Source: Azoarcus sp. DN11 (GTDB lineage: Bacteria > Pseudomonadota > Gammaproteobacteria > Burkholderiales > Rhodocyclaceae). Taken from it: 64,000 bases of DNA. The notes under the pieces are model-generated. The model made no database searches and was not told the DNA's origin. It saw only the letters and a program-made list of their open reading frames with translations. Position 1 is the first letter of the stretch; the number at the start of each line of letters is the position of its first letter. Where the stretch lies: NCBI RefSeq assembly GCF_003628555.1, contig NZ_CP021731.1, forward strand, positions 2,108,001-2,172,000, read 5' to 3'. The translations under genes and the position numbers were made by a program. Shown here piece after piece: positions 35,605 to 43,947 of the stretch.

Positions 35605-36234
35605 TCAGCGGACGCGGATCTTCGGCGCGGGGGTGCCGCGCCGCATCGTCTCGAGGAACTTCTCGAGCGGCGCGGGCGCCGCGACCTCGGGCAGCGATTC
35701 CTTGTCGGGGCGCTCGGCCCAGAACGCCTTCCACGACGGGAAGAGCTCGTGAAAGGTGCCGACGTAGGGCTGGCGCCCGGGCCAGCGCATCTTCATGTCG
35801 CCGATCGGCGGCTTGTTGAGATCCGTCGCGTACCAGTAGCAGGGCAGGCGTCGGCGGAACAGCCAGCGGCCGTCGATGCGCTCGTAGTCGTCCCAGTACA
35901 GCATCTGCATGATCACCCACTCGCCGCCGCACTCGTGCTCGTTCTTCGAGTAGACGACGCCGGTGGCGTGGTCGCGGTCGATGAACTCGATGATGTGCTG
36001 GCCGAGGTGGTGCGAGGTGCCGGTGAATTGCTCACGCAGGGTGTCGTCCTGCCAAGCCTTGAAGTGCGCGCGGCCGACCCGCTCGCGGCCGACGCGGATG
36101 TCGGGCGCGAAGAGGTTCACATGCGCGTCCATGTCGCGCATGTCGAGCGACAGCGAGTACTTCGCGGCGAGCTGGCGGATTTCGTCGATCGATTCGAGCC
36201 GGTCGATGCGTTCTTCGAGCGTGGGTGTGCTCAT
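35605..36234 (-). CDS. SnoaL/NTF2-like protein
   Basis: A 209-residue protein with the SnoaL-like (NTF2 fold) N-terminal part: EERIDRLESIDEIRQLAAKYSLSLDMRDMDAHVNLFAPD, the entry helix and Asp of this polyketide-cyclase/steroid-isomerase superfamily. ATG 36234 has GAGGGA 5 nt upstream; an alternative ATG at 36246 overlaps the SDR stop. The C-terminal about 60 residues (HELFPSWKAFWAERPDKES) are outside the fold. Members act as isomerases, hydratases or dehydratases of small ring compounds. Operon with two SDRs and the alkene reductase. Confidence 0.75.
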   Translation of the reverse strand: MSTPTLEERIDRLESIDEIRQLAAKYSLSLDMRDMDAHVNLFAPDIRVGRERVGRAHFKAWQDDTLREQFTGTSHHLGQHIIEFIDRDHATGVVYSKNEHECGGEWVIMQMLYWDDYERIDGRWLFRRRLPCYWYATDLNKPPIGDMKMRWPGRQPYVGTFHELFPSWKAFWAERPDKESLPEVAAPAPLEKFLETMRRGTPAPKIRVR

Positions 36235-36245
36235 TGCGTCCCTCA

Positions 36246-37013
36246 TCAGAGCGCGGTGACGAGGACGGCGGAGCGGCCCCCGTCGACCGGCAGCGCGGCA
36301 CCCGTGATGTAGGAGGCGTCCGGCCCGGCGAGGAAGGCGATGGCGGCGGCGAGTTCGTCGGCCTGGCCGACGCGACCCATCGGGATGAGCTTCTCGGTCG
36401 TGCGGCGCGAGTTCTCGTCGGCGAGCATGCCAGCGGTGGCGGGCGTCTCCACGACGGCGGGGATCACGACGTTCACGCGGATGTTGTCCGGGGCGCCTTC
36501 GGCGGCGGCCGCGCGCGAGAAGTTCATGATCGCGGCCTTCGCGGCCGAGTAGCCGGCCATCCACGGCGTGCCGAGGGTGCCGCAGATCGACGAGAGGTTC
36601 ACGATCGCGCCGCCGCGGCCCTTCATCAGCTTCGTCGCGGTGCGCGTCCCCCAGAAGGTGCCGTCGACCGAGGTCGCGAAGTTGGCGTGCCAGTCGGCGG
36701 TGGAGGTCGATTCGATCGCGCCCCAGGTGAAGGCCATCGCGTTGTTCACGAGGATGTCGAGGTGGCCGTGGCGCTTGGCAGTGTCTTCGAGCGCGGCGAC
36801 GAATTGCGCCTCGTTGCCGACGTCGACGACGACCGCTTCGGCCTTGCCGTCCTTGCCGACGATGGCGGCGACGACTTCGTCGAGCGGTTCCTTGCGCCGA
36901 CCGCAGATGACGACCGTGGCGCCTTCGGCGGCGAGGCGGTGGGCGGTGGCGGCGCCGATGCCGGAGCCTCCGCCGGTGACGAAGGCGACCTTGCCGTGCA
37001 GTTTTCCGGACAT
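36246..37013 (-). CDS. SDR family oxidoreductase
   Basis: A 255-residue classical SDR: TGGGSGIGAAT cofactor motif, NNAM in place of NNAG, Ser in NLSSICG, YSAAK catalytic pair, and PVDGGRSAV near the end. 10 nt behind the preceding SDR gene and overlapping the SnoaL gene region by one base. It likely interconverts a ring hydroxyl and ketone. Confidence 0.87.
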   Translation of the reverse strand: MSGKLHGKVAFVTGGGSGIGAATAHRLAAEGATVVICGRRKEPLDEVVAAIVGKDGKAEAVVVDVGNEAQFVAALEDTAKRHGHLDILVNNAMAFTWGAIESTSTADWHANFATSVDGTFWGTRTATKLMKGRGGAIVNLSSICGTLGTPWMAGYSAAKAAIMNFSRAAAAEGAPDNIRVNVVIPAVVETPATAGMLADENSRRTTEKLIPMGRVGQADELAAAIAFLAGPDASYITGAALPVDGGRSAVLVTAL

Positions 37014-37023
37014 GCTCTTCTCC

Positions 37024-37848
37024 TTACTTGAAGTACGAGCCGCCGTTGGCGACGAGATCGGAACCGGTGACCATCGCGGCGTCGTCGGACGCCAGGAAGG
37101 CGACCGTCGCGGCGATGTCGGAGGGATCGGCCATGCGGCCGAGGGGGATGCCGGCGACCATGGAATCGATCCACGCCTGTGAGACGTTGGCCATGATCGG
37201 GGTGTTCACCGGGCCGGGCATCACGTTGTTCACGCGGATGCCGCGCGGCGCGAGCTCGCGGGCGAGGCTGCGCGTCATGCCGGTCAGCGCAGCCTTGGAG
37301 GCGGCGTAGTGCAGCGCGCCTTCGCCGGAGATGGCGGAGGTGCTGGAGATGTTGACGAGGGCGCCCTTGATGCCGTGCTTGATCATCACGCGCACGGCTT
37401 CGCGCGTGCAGAAGAAGGTGCCGTCGAGGTTCACCTGCATGACGCCGCGCCAGCCCTCGTCGGCCATGTCGCAGATGAGATCGGGATAGGTGGTGGGCTT
37501 CTCGCCGCGCGCCATCTGTTCGCCGCGTTCGTTCATGCGCGCGAGCAGCTTGTCGAAGCCGTCGTTCTTGGCGCTGCCGATGCCGGCGTTGTTCACGAGC
37601 ACGTCCAGGCGACGGTAGCGGCCGTCGACTTCCTCGAAGAGGGACTTTACGGCGGCGCTGTCGGCGATGTTGCAGACGCGCGCGATGCCGTCCTTGTTGC
37701 CCGCGAGCTCCAGCGTTTCCTTCGCGGCGGCTTCGTTCACATCCGCTGCGACGACGGTCGCGCCTTCCTGCGCGAGGCGGATTGCGATGGCGCGGCCCAT
37801 GCCCTGGCCGGCGCCGGTGACGACCGCCACTTTTCCTGCGAATCTCAT
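37024..37848 (-). CDS. SDR family oxidoreductase
   Basis: A 274-residue SDR starting MRFAGKVAVVTGAGQGMG (ATG 37848, AGGAGA upstream). NNAG intact; YAASK catalytic pair; an insert of about 25 residues after NNAG (KLLARMNERGEQMARGEK) is typical of mycofactocin-associated or carveol-type SDRs with extended lids. First gene of the SDR-SDR-SnoaL-OYE operon; a CATCGTCC operator lies 62 nt upstream of its start, between it and the araC-type gene. Confidence 0.87.
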   Translation of the reverse strand: MRFAGKVAVVTGAGQGMGRAIAIRLAQEGATVVAADVNEAAAKETLELAGNKDGIARVCNIADSAAVKSLFEEVDGRYRRLDVLVNNAGIGSAKNDGFDKLLARMNERGEQMARGEKPTTYPDLICDMADEGWRGVMQVNLDGTFFCTREAVRVMIKHGIKGALVNISSTSAISGEGALHYAASKAALTGMTRSLARELAPRGIRVNNVMPGPVNTPIMANVSQAWIDSMVAGIPLGRMADPSDIAATVAFLASDDAAMVTGSDLVANGGSYFK

Positions 37849-37910
37849 GCCATGTCTCCTGGAAAGAACTGTTGGTGTAGGGTGAGCGTAGGGATGCCGC
37901 GGCGGCGTGC

Positions 37911-37930
37911 CATCGTCCGATGGGACTAGC
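37911..37930 (-). promoter_or_regulatory. Candidate regulon operator upstream of SDR operon
   Basis: CATCGTCC-GATG-GGACTAGC: exact proximal half facing the - strand genes, 4/8 distal half, inner GTCC/GGAC symmetric. About 19 nt nearer the gene, CTACGCT (read on the - strand) may be a -10. Confidence 0.5.
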
Positions 37931-37949
37931 GCGGGCGCCGCGGCTGCGC

Positions 37950-38954
37950 TCAGGCGGCGTGCGCGACGCGGGCGTCGGACAGGGTCTGGTTGGTCCACGT
38001 CTTGAAGGCGCGGCGGAAGTTGCTGACGCTGCTGTAGCCGAGCATGTAGCCGATCTCCTTGGGCGTGAGCGTCGTGTGCTGCAGGTACTGGAGCGCGAGC
38101 TCCTTGCGCGTGTCGTCGAGGATCTTCTGGTAGCTCTGGTCTTCGTCGACGAGACGGCGGCGCAGCGTGCGCGCGCCGATGTTGAGGTGCTCGGCCATCT
38201 CCTCCAGCGTCGGGAAGTCGCCGGGATGGCCCACCAGGTAGTCGCGGATCAGTTCCGACAGCCGCGCGTCGCGGCGCTGGCGGGCGGCGAGCATCTCGCA
38301 CTGGCTCGCGCACAGCTTGAACACTTCCGGGTTGGATAGGCTGATCGGGTCCTGCAGGCGGTTGATGTCGAAGACGACGAGGTTGCGCGACTGGTTGAAA
38401 TACACCGGGCAGTTGAAGCGCTTGAGATAGGGCGTGACGTCCGCCGGCTGCGGGAAGCTGAGGTGCAGTTCGAGGATGGGGAAGGGGCGGTTGGTCAGGC
38501 TGGACGCGAGCTGGATGGTCTGGCTGACGAATTCCTCGACGGCGAAGCGCATCACGTCCCCGAGGCGATACACGTCGTGGATCTCGGAGAACCAGCGGCC
38601 GTGCCGGATGGTGTTGGTGGTCGAGAAGATGTGCTCGTTGAGGCCGCGGTAGCGGTCGTAGAGCTCGCGCGAATCCTTGAGCGTGGCCGCGCTGAGCGCC
38701 GCGTAGCCGAGGATGCCGAGGTCGCTGACGCGGAATTCCTCGCCCAGCGCGATGCCGAGCCACGGGTTGCGCGTCAGTTCCAGCATGTTCAGGATGACGC
38801 GGCGGTACTGCGGCGGATGGGGCTGGATCTCGCGCTCGGTGCCCTGCCCGGCGCGCAGCCCGGTGCCGGCGAGCACGCGCTCGGCGCCGATGCCGCGGCT
38901 GGCCATGCGGGCGAGATAGAAGTCGAGTTTGCCTGTCGGTTTCAGGTCGTTCAT
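37950..38954 (-). CDS. AraC-family transcriptional regulator
   Basis: A 334-residue regulator with the N-terminal ligand-binding domain of the arabinose-binding-like (PF12625-type) group and a C-terminal double helix-turn-helix: LEEMAEHLNIGARTLRRRL and PKEIGYMLGYSSVSNFRRAFK. Members control catabolic operons by activating next to direct repeats. It lies upstream of the SDR-SnoaL-OYE operon in the same direction, separated by a site of the shared palindrome family, and is divergent from the xdhC gene. Confidence 0.9.
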   Translation of the reverse strand: MNDLKPTGKLDFYLARMASRGIGAERVLAGTGLRAGQGTEREIQPHPPQYRRVILNMLELTRNPWLGIALGEEFRVSDLGILGYAALSAATLKDSRELYDRYRGLNEHIFSTTNTIRHGRWFSEIHDVYRLGDVMRFAVEEFVSQTIQLASSLTNRPFPILELHLSFPQPADVTPYLKRFNCPVYFNQSRNLVVFDINRLQDPISLSNPEVFKLCASQCEMLAARQRRDARLSELIRDYLVGHPGDFPTLEEMAEHLNIGARTLRRRLVDEDQSYQKILDDTRKELALQYLQHTTLTPKEIGYMLGYSSVSNFRRAFKTWTNQTLSDARVAHAA

Positions 38955-39042
38955 TGTCGTCTCCGTCCGTTTCCGTCGCGTACCGGCTCGCTTGATGCGT
39001 CTTTGGCCGCATCGGAATCGTCGTCGACGCCTCGATCGGGCG

Positions 39043-39062
39043 CATCATCCGATCGCACTAAA
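39043..39062 (-). promoter_or_regulatory. Weak operator-like site upstream of AraC regulator
   Basis: CATCATCC-GATC-GCACTAAA: 7/8 proximal half but no real distal half, 88 nt from the start. Could indicate autoregulation; may be chance. Confidence 0.25.
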
Positions 39063-39183
39063 TCCCGCTCGGACGTAGGGGCTTGCAGGGCGGGCACGCC
39101 CGTAATGCAAAGGAACGATGCGGGTTTGCGCGCCGCGCGCGAGAGTGCGTGCGAGGTTCGTGATACGGATGGGGAGGTCGCCG

Positions 39184-40380
39184 ATGAACGAAATGCAGCG
39201 GATCATCCAGTGCTGGGCGCGGCTGCGCGGACGCGGCGAACAGGCGGCGCTGGCCACCGTCGTCGCCGTCGAGGGATCGACCTACCGGCGCCCCGGCGCG
39301 CGCATGCTGGTGAGCGCGGACGGCGAGAGCATGGGCGCGATCAGCGGCGGATGCCTCGAACGGGACGTCTTCCGCCAGGCCGCGCGGGTGCTGCACAGCG
39401 GGGAGCCGGCGGTCGTCGTGTACGACTCGACCGGCGACGATGTGGAGGAAGGCTATTCGCTGGGCTGCAACGGCGTCGTGGTCGTGCTGGTCGAGCCGCT
39501 TGCGGCGCAGGGGGTTTCCGCCGCGCTGGATTTCGTCGCGGACTGCCTGACGCGGCGGCGTCGCGCTGCGGTCGCGACGGTGTTCGCGGCGCAGGGCGCT
39601 TGCGGGGCGCGCATCGGCGCACGGCTCGCGCTCGGCGACGACGGGGCGGTCTGCGCGCTGGGCATCGACGATGCGTCGCTGCGTTCGCGGCTGGAGGGCA
39701 AGGCGCGCGAAGCGCTGCGCGACGGGCAATCCGCGCGGGTTCGGCTGCGCACCGCAGAAGGGCAGGTCGAAGCTTTCGTCGAGTTCATTTCGCCCCCGCC
39801 GGCGCTGACGATCTTCGGTGCCGGCCACGACGCCGTCCCGCTCGCGCAGTTCGCGAAGGCGCTCGGCTGGCAGGTGAGCGTTGTGTCGCGCAATGTCGGC
39901 CACGGCATTCACGGGCGCTTTGCCTGGGCCGACCGGGTGCTCGTCGCGGACGCCGAAACGGCCCTGGCCGGGCAGGCGGACGAGGGTGGCGCGATCGCCG
40001 TCGTGATGACGCACAACTACTTCGAGGACTTGCGCGTGCTGCGCGCGCTGATCCCGCGCCGCCCGCGCTACGTCGCGCTGCTCGGCCCGAAGCGGCGCAC
40101 GGTGCGGCTGCTCGCGGCGCTGGAGGACGAAGGGCTGGACGTGCGCGGCGAGATGGCGGGATGGCTGCACGGCCCTGCGGGCCTGGATATCGGAGCCGAT
40201 ACGCCGGAGGAGATCGCGCTCGCGATCGTCGCCGAAATCCGCGCGGTCATCGCCGGGCGTACGGGCGGTTTTGCGCGGGTGCGGCGCGGGCCCCTGCATG
40301 CGCGGGGCGAGGGCGCCGATACCCTGGTCGCGACGAGCGTGGAGCGGGGCGAGATCGTGTGCGGCCTGGCGGCGCCTTGA
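39184..40380 (+). CDS. XdhC/CoxI-family molybdenum-hydroxylase accessory protein
   Basis: A 398-residue XdhC/CoxI protein. ATG 39184 has GGGGAGG 6 nt upstream; ATG 39118 and 39169 are in frame without such a site. N-terminal XdhC/CoxI domain with MGAISGGCLERDV; C-terminal Rossmann domain with LTIFGAGHDAVPL, AVVMTHNYFEDL and YVALLGPKRR. These proteins bind and sulfurate molybdenum cofactor and deliver it to xanthine dehydrogenase-type enzymes. No molybdenum hydroxylase is in the window, so its client is elsewhere; a CoxG-like protein is encoded at 43286. Confidence 0.87.
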   Translation: MNEMQRIIQCWARLRGRGEQAALATVVAVEGSTYRRPGARMLVSADGESMGAISGGCLERDVFRQAARVLHSGEPAVVVYDSTGDDVEEGYSLGCNGVVVVLVEPLAAQGVSAALDFVADCLTRRRRAAVATVFAAQGACGARIGARLALGDDGAVCALGIDDASLRSRLEGKAREALRDGQSARVRLRTAEGQVEAFVEFISPPPALTIFGAGHDAVPLAQFAKALGWQVSVVSRNVGHGIHGRFAWADRVLVADAETALAGQADEGGAIAVVMTHNYFEDLRVLRALIPRRPRYVALLGPKRRTVRLLAALEDEGLDVRGEMAGWLHGPAGLDIGADTPEEIALAIVAEIRAVIAGRTGGFARVRRGPLHARGEGADTLVATSVERGEIVCGLAAP

Positions 40381-40454
40381 AGAGGCACCCGCCGCATCGC
40401 GGGCGGAAGGTGCTGCGTCGAACCGCGATTCCCGTCGTGACGTAAAATCCGCCC

Positions 40455-40958
40455 ATGACATCGAATGAAATGAACGAAGCCGCGGCGGACGATGCAACCG
40501 CCCCCGTGAAAGAGCCGGGCCTGTGGTGCGACGACGGCTGGACCGCCCGTGTCATCAAGAACATGGACGACGATGGGTGGGCGGTCGAAATGATCAAGGA
40601 TGGCGAGCCCGAGCCCGCCCTGGTGGGGCCCTGGACGATGGGGCGCGACAAGAAAAATCCCAAGCCGCTTGATTCCGCTGCCTTCAACACGCTGGTCAAG
40701 ACCGCCTCGGAAGTCCTGCGCCGCCACGAGCAACAGCTGCATGCGACGCTTCACAAGAAGCTCACGGTGAACACGGAGTCGGGCCCGGTCAACGTGACAC
40801 TCGACATCGTTGCCGACGAATACGAGCCCCATGCCCTGCTGGGGGCCTACGACGCCGCGGGCGAAGAATTGGCCAAGGTGCGCGTGGATGCGGGGTTCAA
40901 ACTGACCAAGACCAGCGCGCACGCGTGGATCGAGGACGACTTCCGCAAGCCCGGCTGA
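40455..40958 (+). CDS. Conserved-looking hypothetical protein
   Basis: A 167-residue soluble acidic protein. I do not recognise the family. Two segments stand out: LWCDDGWTARVIKNMDDDGWAVEMIKDGEPEPALVGPW and HKKLTVNTESGPVNVTL. No signal peptide or membrane segment. It lies 74 nt after xdhC and abuts the convergent ABC-F gene (adjacent stop codons). GC content is like the surroundings, so it is probably a resident gene. Confidence 0.7.
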   Translation: MTSNEMNEAAADDATAPVKEPGLWCDDGWTARVIKNMDDDGWAVEMIKDGEPEPALVGPWTMGRDKKNPKPLDSAAFNTLVKTASEVLRRHEQQLHATLHKKLTVNTESGPVNVTLDIVADEYEPHALLGAYDAAGEELAKVRVDAGFKLTKTSAHAWIEDDFRKPG

Positions 40959-42893
40959 TCAGCCTCCGGTCGCCGCTTCGATCTCCTCGGAGAGCTGCAG
41001 CCAGCTGTCCTCGTGGGCGTTCAGGGTTTCTTCGATCTGCTGTAGCTCCTTCCCCAGTTCGGCGAGTTGTTGCACTGACGGAGAGCCGTCCAGGCGGGCT
41101 TCGGTGGCGTGCTTGCGCGCTTGTACTTCCAGGATCGTCTGCTCCAGCTTGCCTAGGTCGCGCCTGAGGCTCTTGAGCTTTTCGGGGCTGACCCGATGGG
41201 CGGGAGCCGGTGCCGGCGCAGCCTCGCGCTTCGGGCTTTTGAGCGAGGCCTTGAGTTCTTCTCGGGCGCGGCGGGCTTCGTCGAGCAGGTATCGCTGGTA
41301 GTCGTCCAGGTCCCCGTCGAAGGGTTCGACGCCGCCGCGGGCAACCAGCCAGAACTCGTCGCACACCGAGCGCAGCAAGGCCCGGTCGTGGGAGACCAGC
41401 ATCACCGTGCCCTCGAATTCGTTGAGCGCCATGGCCAGCGCCTCGCGGGTGGCGAGGTCGAGGTGGTTGGTCGGCTCATCCAGCAACAGCAGGTTGGGGC
41501 GCTGCCACACGAGCATGCACAGCACGAGACGGGCCTTCTCGCCGCCGCTCATGGTGCCGACGGGCTGCTGCACCATGTCGCCGCTGAAGTTGAAGGTGCC
41601 GAGGAAGGTGCGCAGGTCCTGCTCGCGGCCGCTCTGGCCCGCCGGCAGGCCCTCGCGGGCCATGCGCACCATGTGTTCGAGCGGATTGTCCTCGGGGCGG
41701 AGCACATCCAGTTCCTGCTGGGCGAAATAGCCGATGCGCAGCCCCTTGCCCTCGGTGACGACGCCGCTGGTAGGGGCGAGGTCGCGGGCGATGGTCTTCA
41801 CCAGCGTGGACTTTCCGCGGCCGTTGGCGCCGAGGATGCCGATGCGCTCGCCGGCCATCACCGACTTGTTCACGCCCCGCACGATCACCGTCGGGGGCGT
41901 GCCGGCGGGGGCGCCTTCGGGCGCCGGATAGCCGAAGCAGGCGTCTTCCATCGCCAGCATCGGGTTGGGCAGGTTCTGCGGTTCCTTGAACTCGAAGGTG
42001 AAGTCGGCGCTCGCGAGCACCGGCGCGAACTTGTCCATGCGGTCCAGCGCCTTGACCCGGCTCTGCGCCTGTTTGGCCTTGCTGGCCTTGGCCTTGAAGC
42101 GGGCGATGAACTTCTGCAGGTGGGCGATCTTGTCCTGCTGCTTGGCGTAGGCGTTCTGCTGCAATTCCAGCTGCAGGGCGCGCGTGTCCTCGAAGGTGGA
42201 GTAGTTGCCGCCATAGCGGGTGAGCTTGTGATTCTCGATGTGCACCGTGACGTCGGTGATGGCATCCAGGAATTCGCGGTCGTGGCTGATGACGACCAGG
42301 GTGCCGGCGTAGCGCTTGAGCCAGGCTTCGAGCCAGACCAGCGCGTCGAGGTCGAGGTGGTTCGTGGGCTCGTCGAGCAGCAGCAGGTCGGACGGGCACA
42401 TCAGCGCGCGGGCGAGTTGCAGGCGCATGCGCCAGCCGCCGGAGAAGCTGTTCACCGGATTGCACAGTTCGGTGGTCTTGAAGCCGAGCCCGAGGATCAG
42501 CGCCTGGGAGCGCGCCTGCGCGTCGTGGGCCCCCGCGTCGTGCAACGCCATGTACGCGTAGGCCATGCGTTCGCCGTCGTCGCTGGCCTCGGCGGCTGCA
42601 ACTTCCTGCTGCGCGGCAAGGAGCGCCGTGTCGCCCTCGATGACGAAGTCGGTGGCGGACTGGCTGGTTTCCGGCATGTCCTGCGCCACCTGTGCCATGC
42701 GCCAGGCCGCGGGCACGAAGAAGTCGCCCGCGTCTTCATGCAGCGTGCCGTTGAGCAGGCCGAACAGCGAGGACTTGCCGGCCCCGTTGCGCCCGACCAG
42801 GCCGACCTTCTCGCCGGGATTGAGCGTGACGGAGGTGCTGTCGAGCAGCACCTTGGCGCCGCGGCGAAGGGTGACGTCCTTGAGGGTGATCAT
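40959..42893 (-). CDS. ABC-F family ATPase (YheS-like)
   Basis: A 644-residue soluble protein with two ABC ATPase domains and no membrane part. ATG 42893 begins MITLKDVTLRRGAKVLLD, the usual YheS N-terminus; a longer open frame upstream has no homology. Walker A GRNGAGKSS and GANGRGKST; signature FSGGWRMR and MSGGEKARL; Walker B LLLLDEPTNHLD twice. A charged linker between the domains and a C-terminal coiled coil (EKLKSLRRDLGKLEQTILEVQ) match ABC-F translation factors. It acts on ribosomes; unrelated to the catabolic genes. Confidence 0.93.
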   Translation of the reverse strand: MITLKDVTLRRGAKVLLDSTSVTLNPGEKVGLVGRNGAGKSSLFGLLNGTLHEDAGDFFVPAAWRMAQVAQDMPETSQSATDFVIEGDTALLAAQQEVAAAEASDDGERMAYAYMALHDAGAHDAQARSQALILGLGFKTTELCNPVNSFSGGWRMRLQLARALMCPSDLLLLDEPTNHLDLDALVWLEAWLKRYAGTLVVISHDREFLDAITDVTVHIENHKLTRYGGNYSTFEDTRALQLELQQNAYAKQQDKIAHLQKFIARFKAKASKAKQAQSRVKALDRMDKFAPVLASADFTFEFKEPQNLPNPMLAMEDACFGYPAPEGAPAGTPPTVIVRGVNKSVMAGERIGILGANGRGKSTLVKTIARDLAPTSGVVTEGKGLRIGYFAQQELDVLRPEDNPLEHMVRMAREGLPAGQSGREQDLRTFLGTFNFSGDMVQQPVGTMSGGEKARLVLCMLVWQRPNLLLLDEPTNHLDLATREALAMALNEFEGTVMLVSHDRALLRSVCDEFWLVARGGVEPFDGDLDDYQRYLLDEARRAREELKASLKSPKREAAPAPAPAHRVSPEKLKSLRRDLGKLEQTILEVQARKHATEARLDGSPSVQQLAELGKELQQIEETLNAHEDSWLQLSEEIEAATGG

Positions 42894-43285
42894 GGGAATG
42901 AGGCTCCGGGGTGGGATTCCAGTGGCGGGCGGATAGGGAAAGGAACGCGCACGCGGAACCGCACTGCGGAGTTCGACCGAATCGGGAAGGTCGGAAGGAT
43001 ACGTTCTTTGGGGGCGTCGTTGGCACGGAATTGCCCGGCGCGCTGCGGACGCTTTCTTCCATGTCCGCAACGAGCGCGACACCGTGGAGAGCCTGCGCGA
43101 GCGGTTCGAGCAGGTACGATGGGCGAGGGTAGCGGGGGAGCCTGGTGTTTTCCAGCGCCGGGTTTCGCGCGGGCAGGCTGCAGGCAGCACGGCCGGGGGC
43201 CTTGATCGCGTTGATGGCGACGGCGCCGCTGCGGCCGGTATCGAGGTCAGCTACGCTCCAGGCTTGTTGGGCAGCGCTGCCGCCG
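42894..43285. other. 392-nt intergenic region without a supported gene
   Basis: Between the ABC-F start and the CoxG-like stop. Open frames here are short and lack homology or ribosome sites. The ABC-F promoter must lie in it; no CATCGTCC-type site, repeat unit or strong terminator was found. Confidence 0.6.
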
Positions 43286-43909
43286 TCACGCCCGACCGAA
43301 CACGCGCCGGAACAGGCTGGCGATGCGCTCGAAGAAGACCTTGAACACCACGCCGATAATGTTGATCGACTCCTCTTTCTGTGGAGCTGCGCGGGGGGCG
43401 GGGGAAGTCTCGGCAGCAGCGGACCGAGTCGGGTCGGAGGTCGCCTCGTCGCGCGGCACTTCGAGGAGTGCGCGCACGTTGTTGACGTATTTCTTGATGA
43501 TCTGCGCGGACACGCCCTCGATCATGCCGCGGCCGACCTGGAGGATGCGGCCGGTGAGGTCGATGTTCGATTCGCAGCTTACCTGCGTGCCGCAACCGTC
43601 CGCCGAAGGGGCGAGGCGTGTGAGGATGGTGCCGCTGACGGTGCCGCCGCCGCGCTCGTTGCCCGAGGCGAGCAGTTTCACGCTGTGTGTCGCGGCGTCC
43701 TTCTCGACGTAGGTGATGGTGCCCTGGTACTGCGCGGTGACGGCGCCGATCTTGAGCTTTACCGCGCCGACGAAGCTGTCGGCGTCGACGATCTGCGTCA
43801 GCGAGGCGCCGGGCATGCAGGCGACGACGTTTTGCGGGTCGAGCAGGAACTGCCACACGGCCTCGACCGGGGCGGCGACCGCGAAGTTTTCCTGGATTTG
43901 CAGGGCCAT
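43286..43909 (-). CDS. CoxG-like SRPBCC-domain protein
   Basis: A 207-residue protein: N-terminal CoxG/SRPBCC fold (residues about 1-145) with FAVAAPVEAVWQFLLDPQNVVACMPGA and GKL-type strands, then a Pro/Ala-rich linker and a hydrophobic/basic tail (IIGVVFKVFFERIASLFRRVFG) that may be amphipathic and membrane-binding. CoxG in carbon-monoxide oxidisers recruits CO dehydrogenase to the membrane and handles quinones; relatives accompany other molybdenum hydroxylases. Here it is the last gene of the F420 cluster, 38 nt after fbiC, an unusual setting. Confidence 0.82.
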   Translation of the reverse strand: MALQIQENFAVAAPVEAVWQFLLDPQNVVACMPGASLTQIVDADSFVGAVKLKIGAVTAQYQGTITYVEKDAATHSVKLLASGNERGGGTVSGTILTRLAPSADGCGTQVSCESNIDLTGRILQVGRGMIEGVSAQIIKKYVNNVRALLEVPRDEATSDPTRSAAAETSPAPRAAPQKEESINIIGVVFKVFFERIASLFRRVFGRA

Positions 43910-43947
43910 GTCGGATCCTTGTTCGGGGTTGTCGTGAAGTTTCGGGT

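Noticed and set aside
42894..43285. Upstream extension of the ABC-F protein to 43190
   Set aside because: The extra about 100 residues show no homology, are Arg/Pro-rich as in shadow frames, and the family N-terminus begins at 42893.
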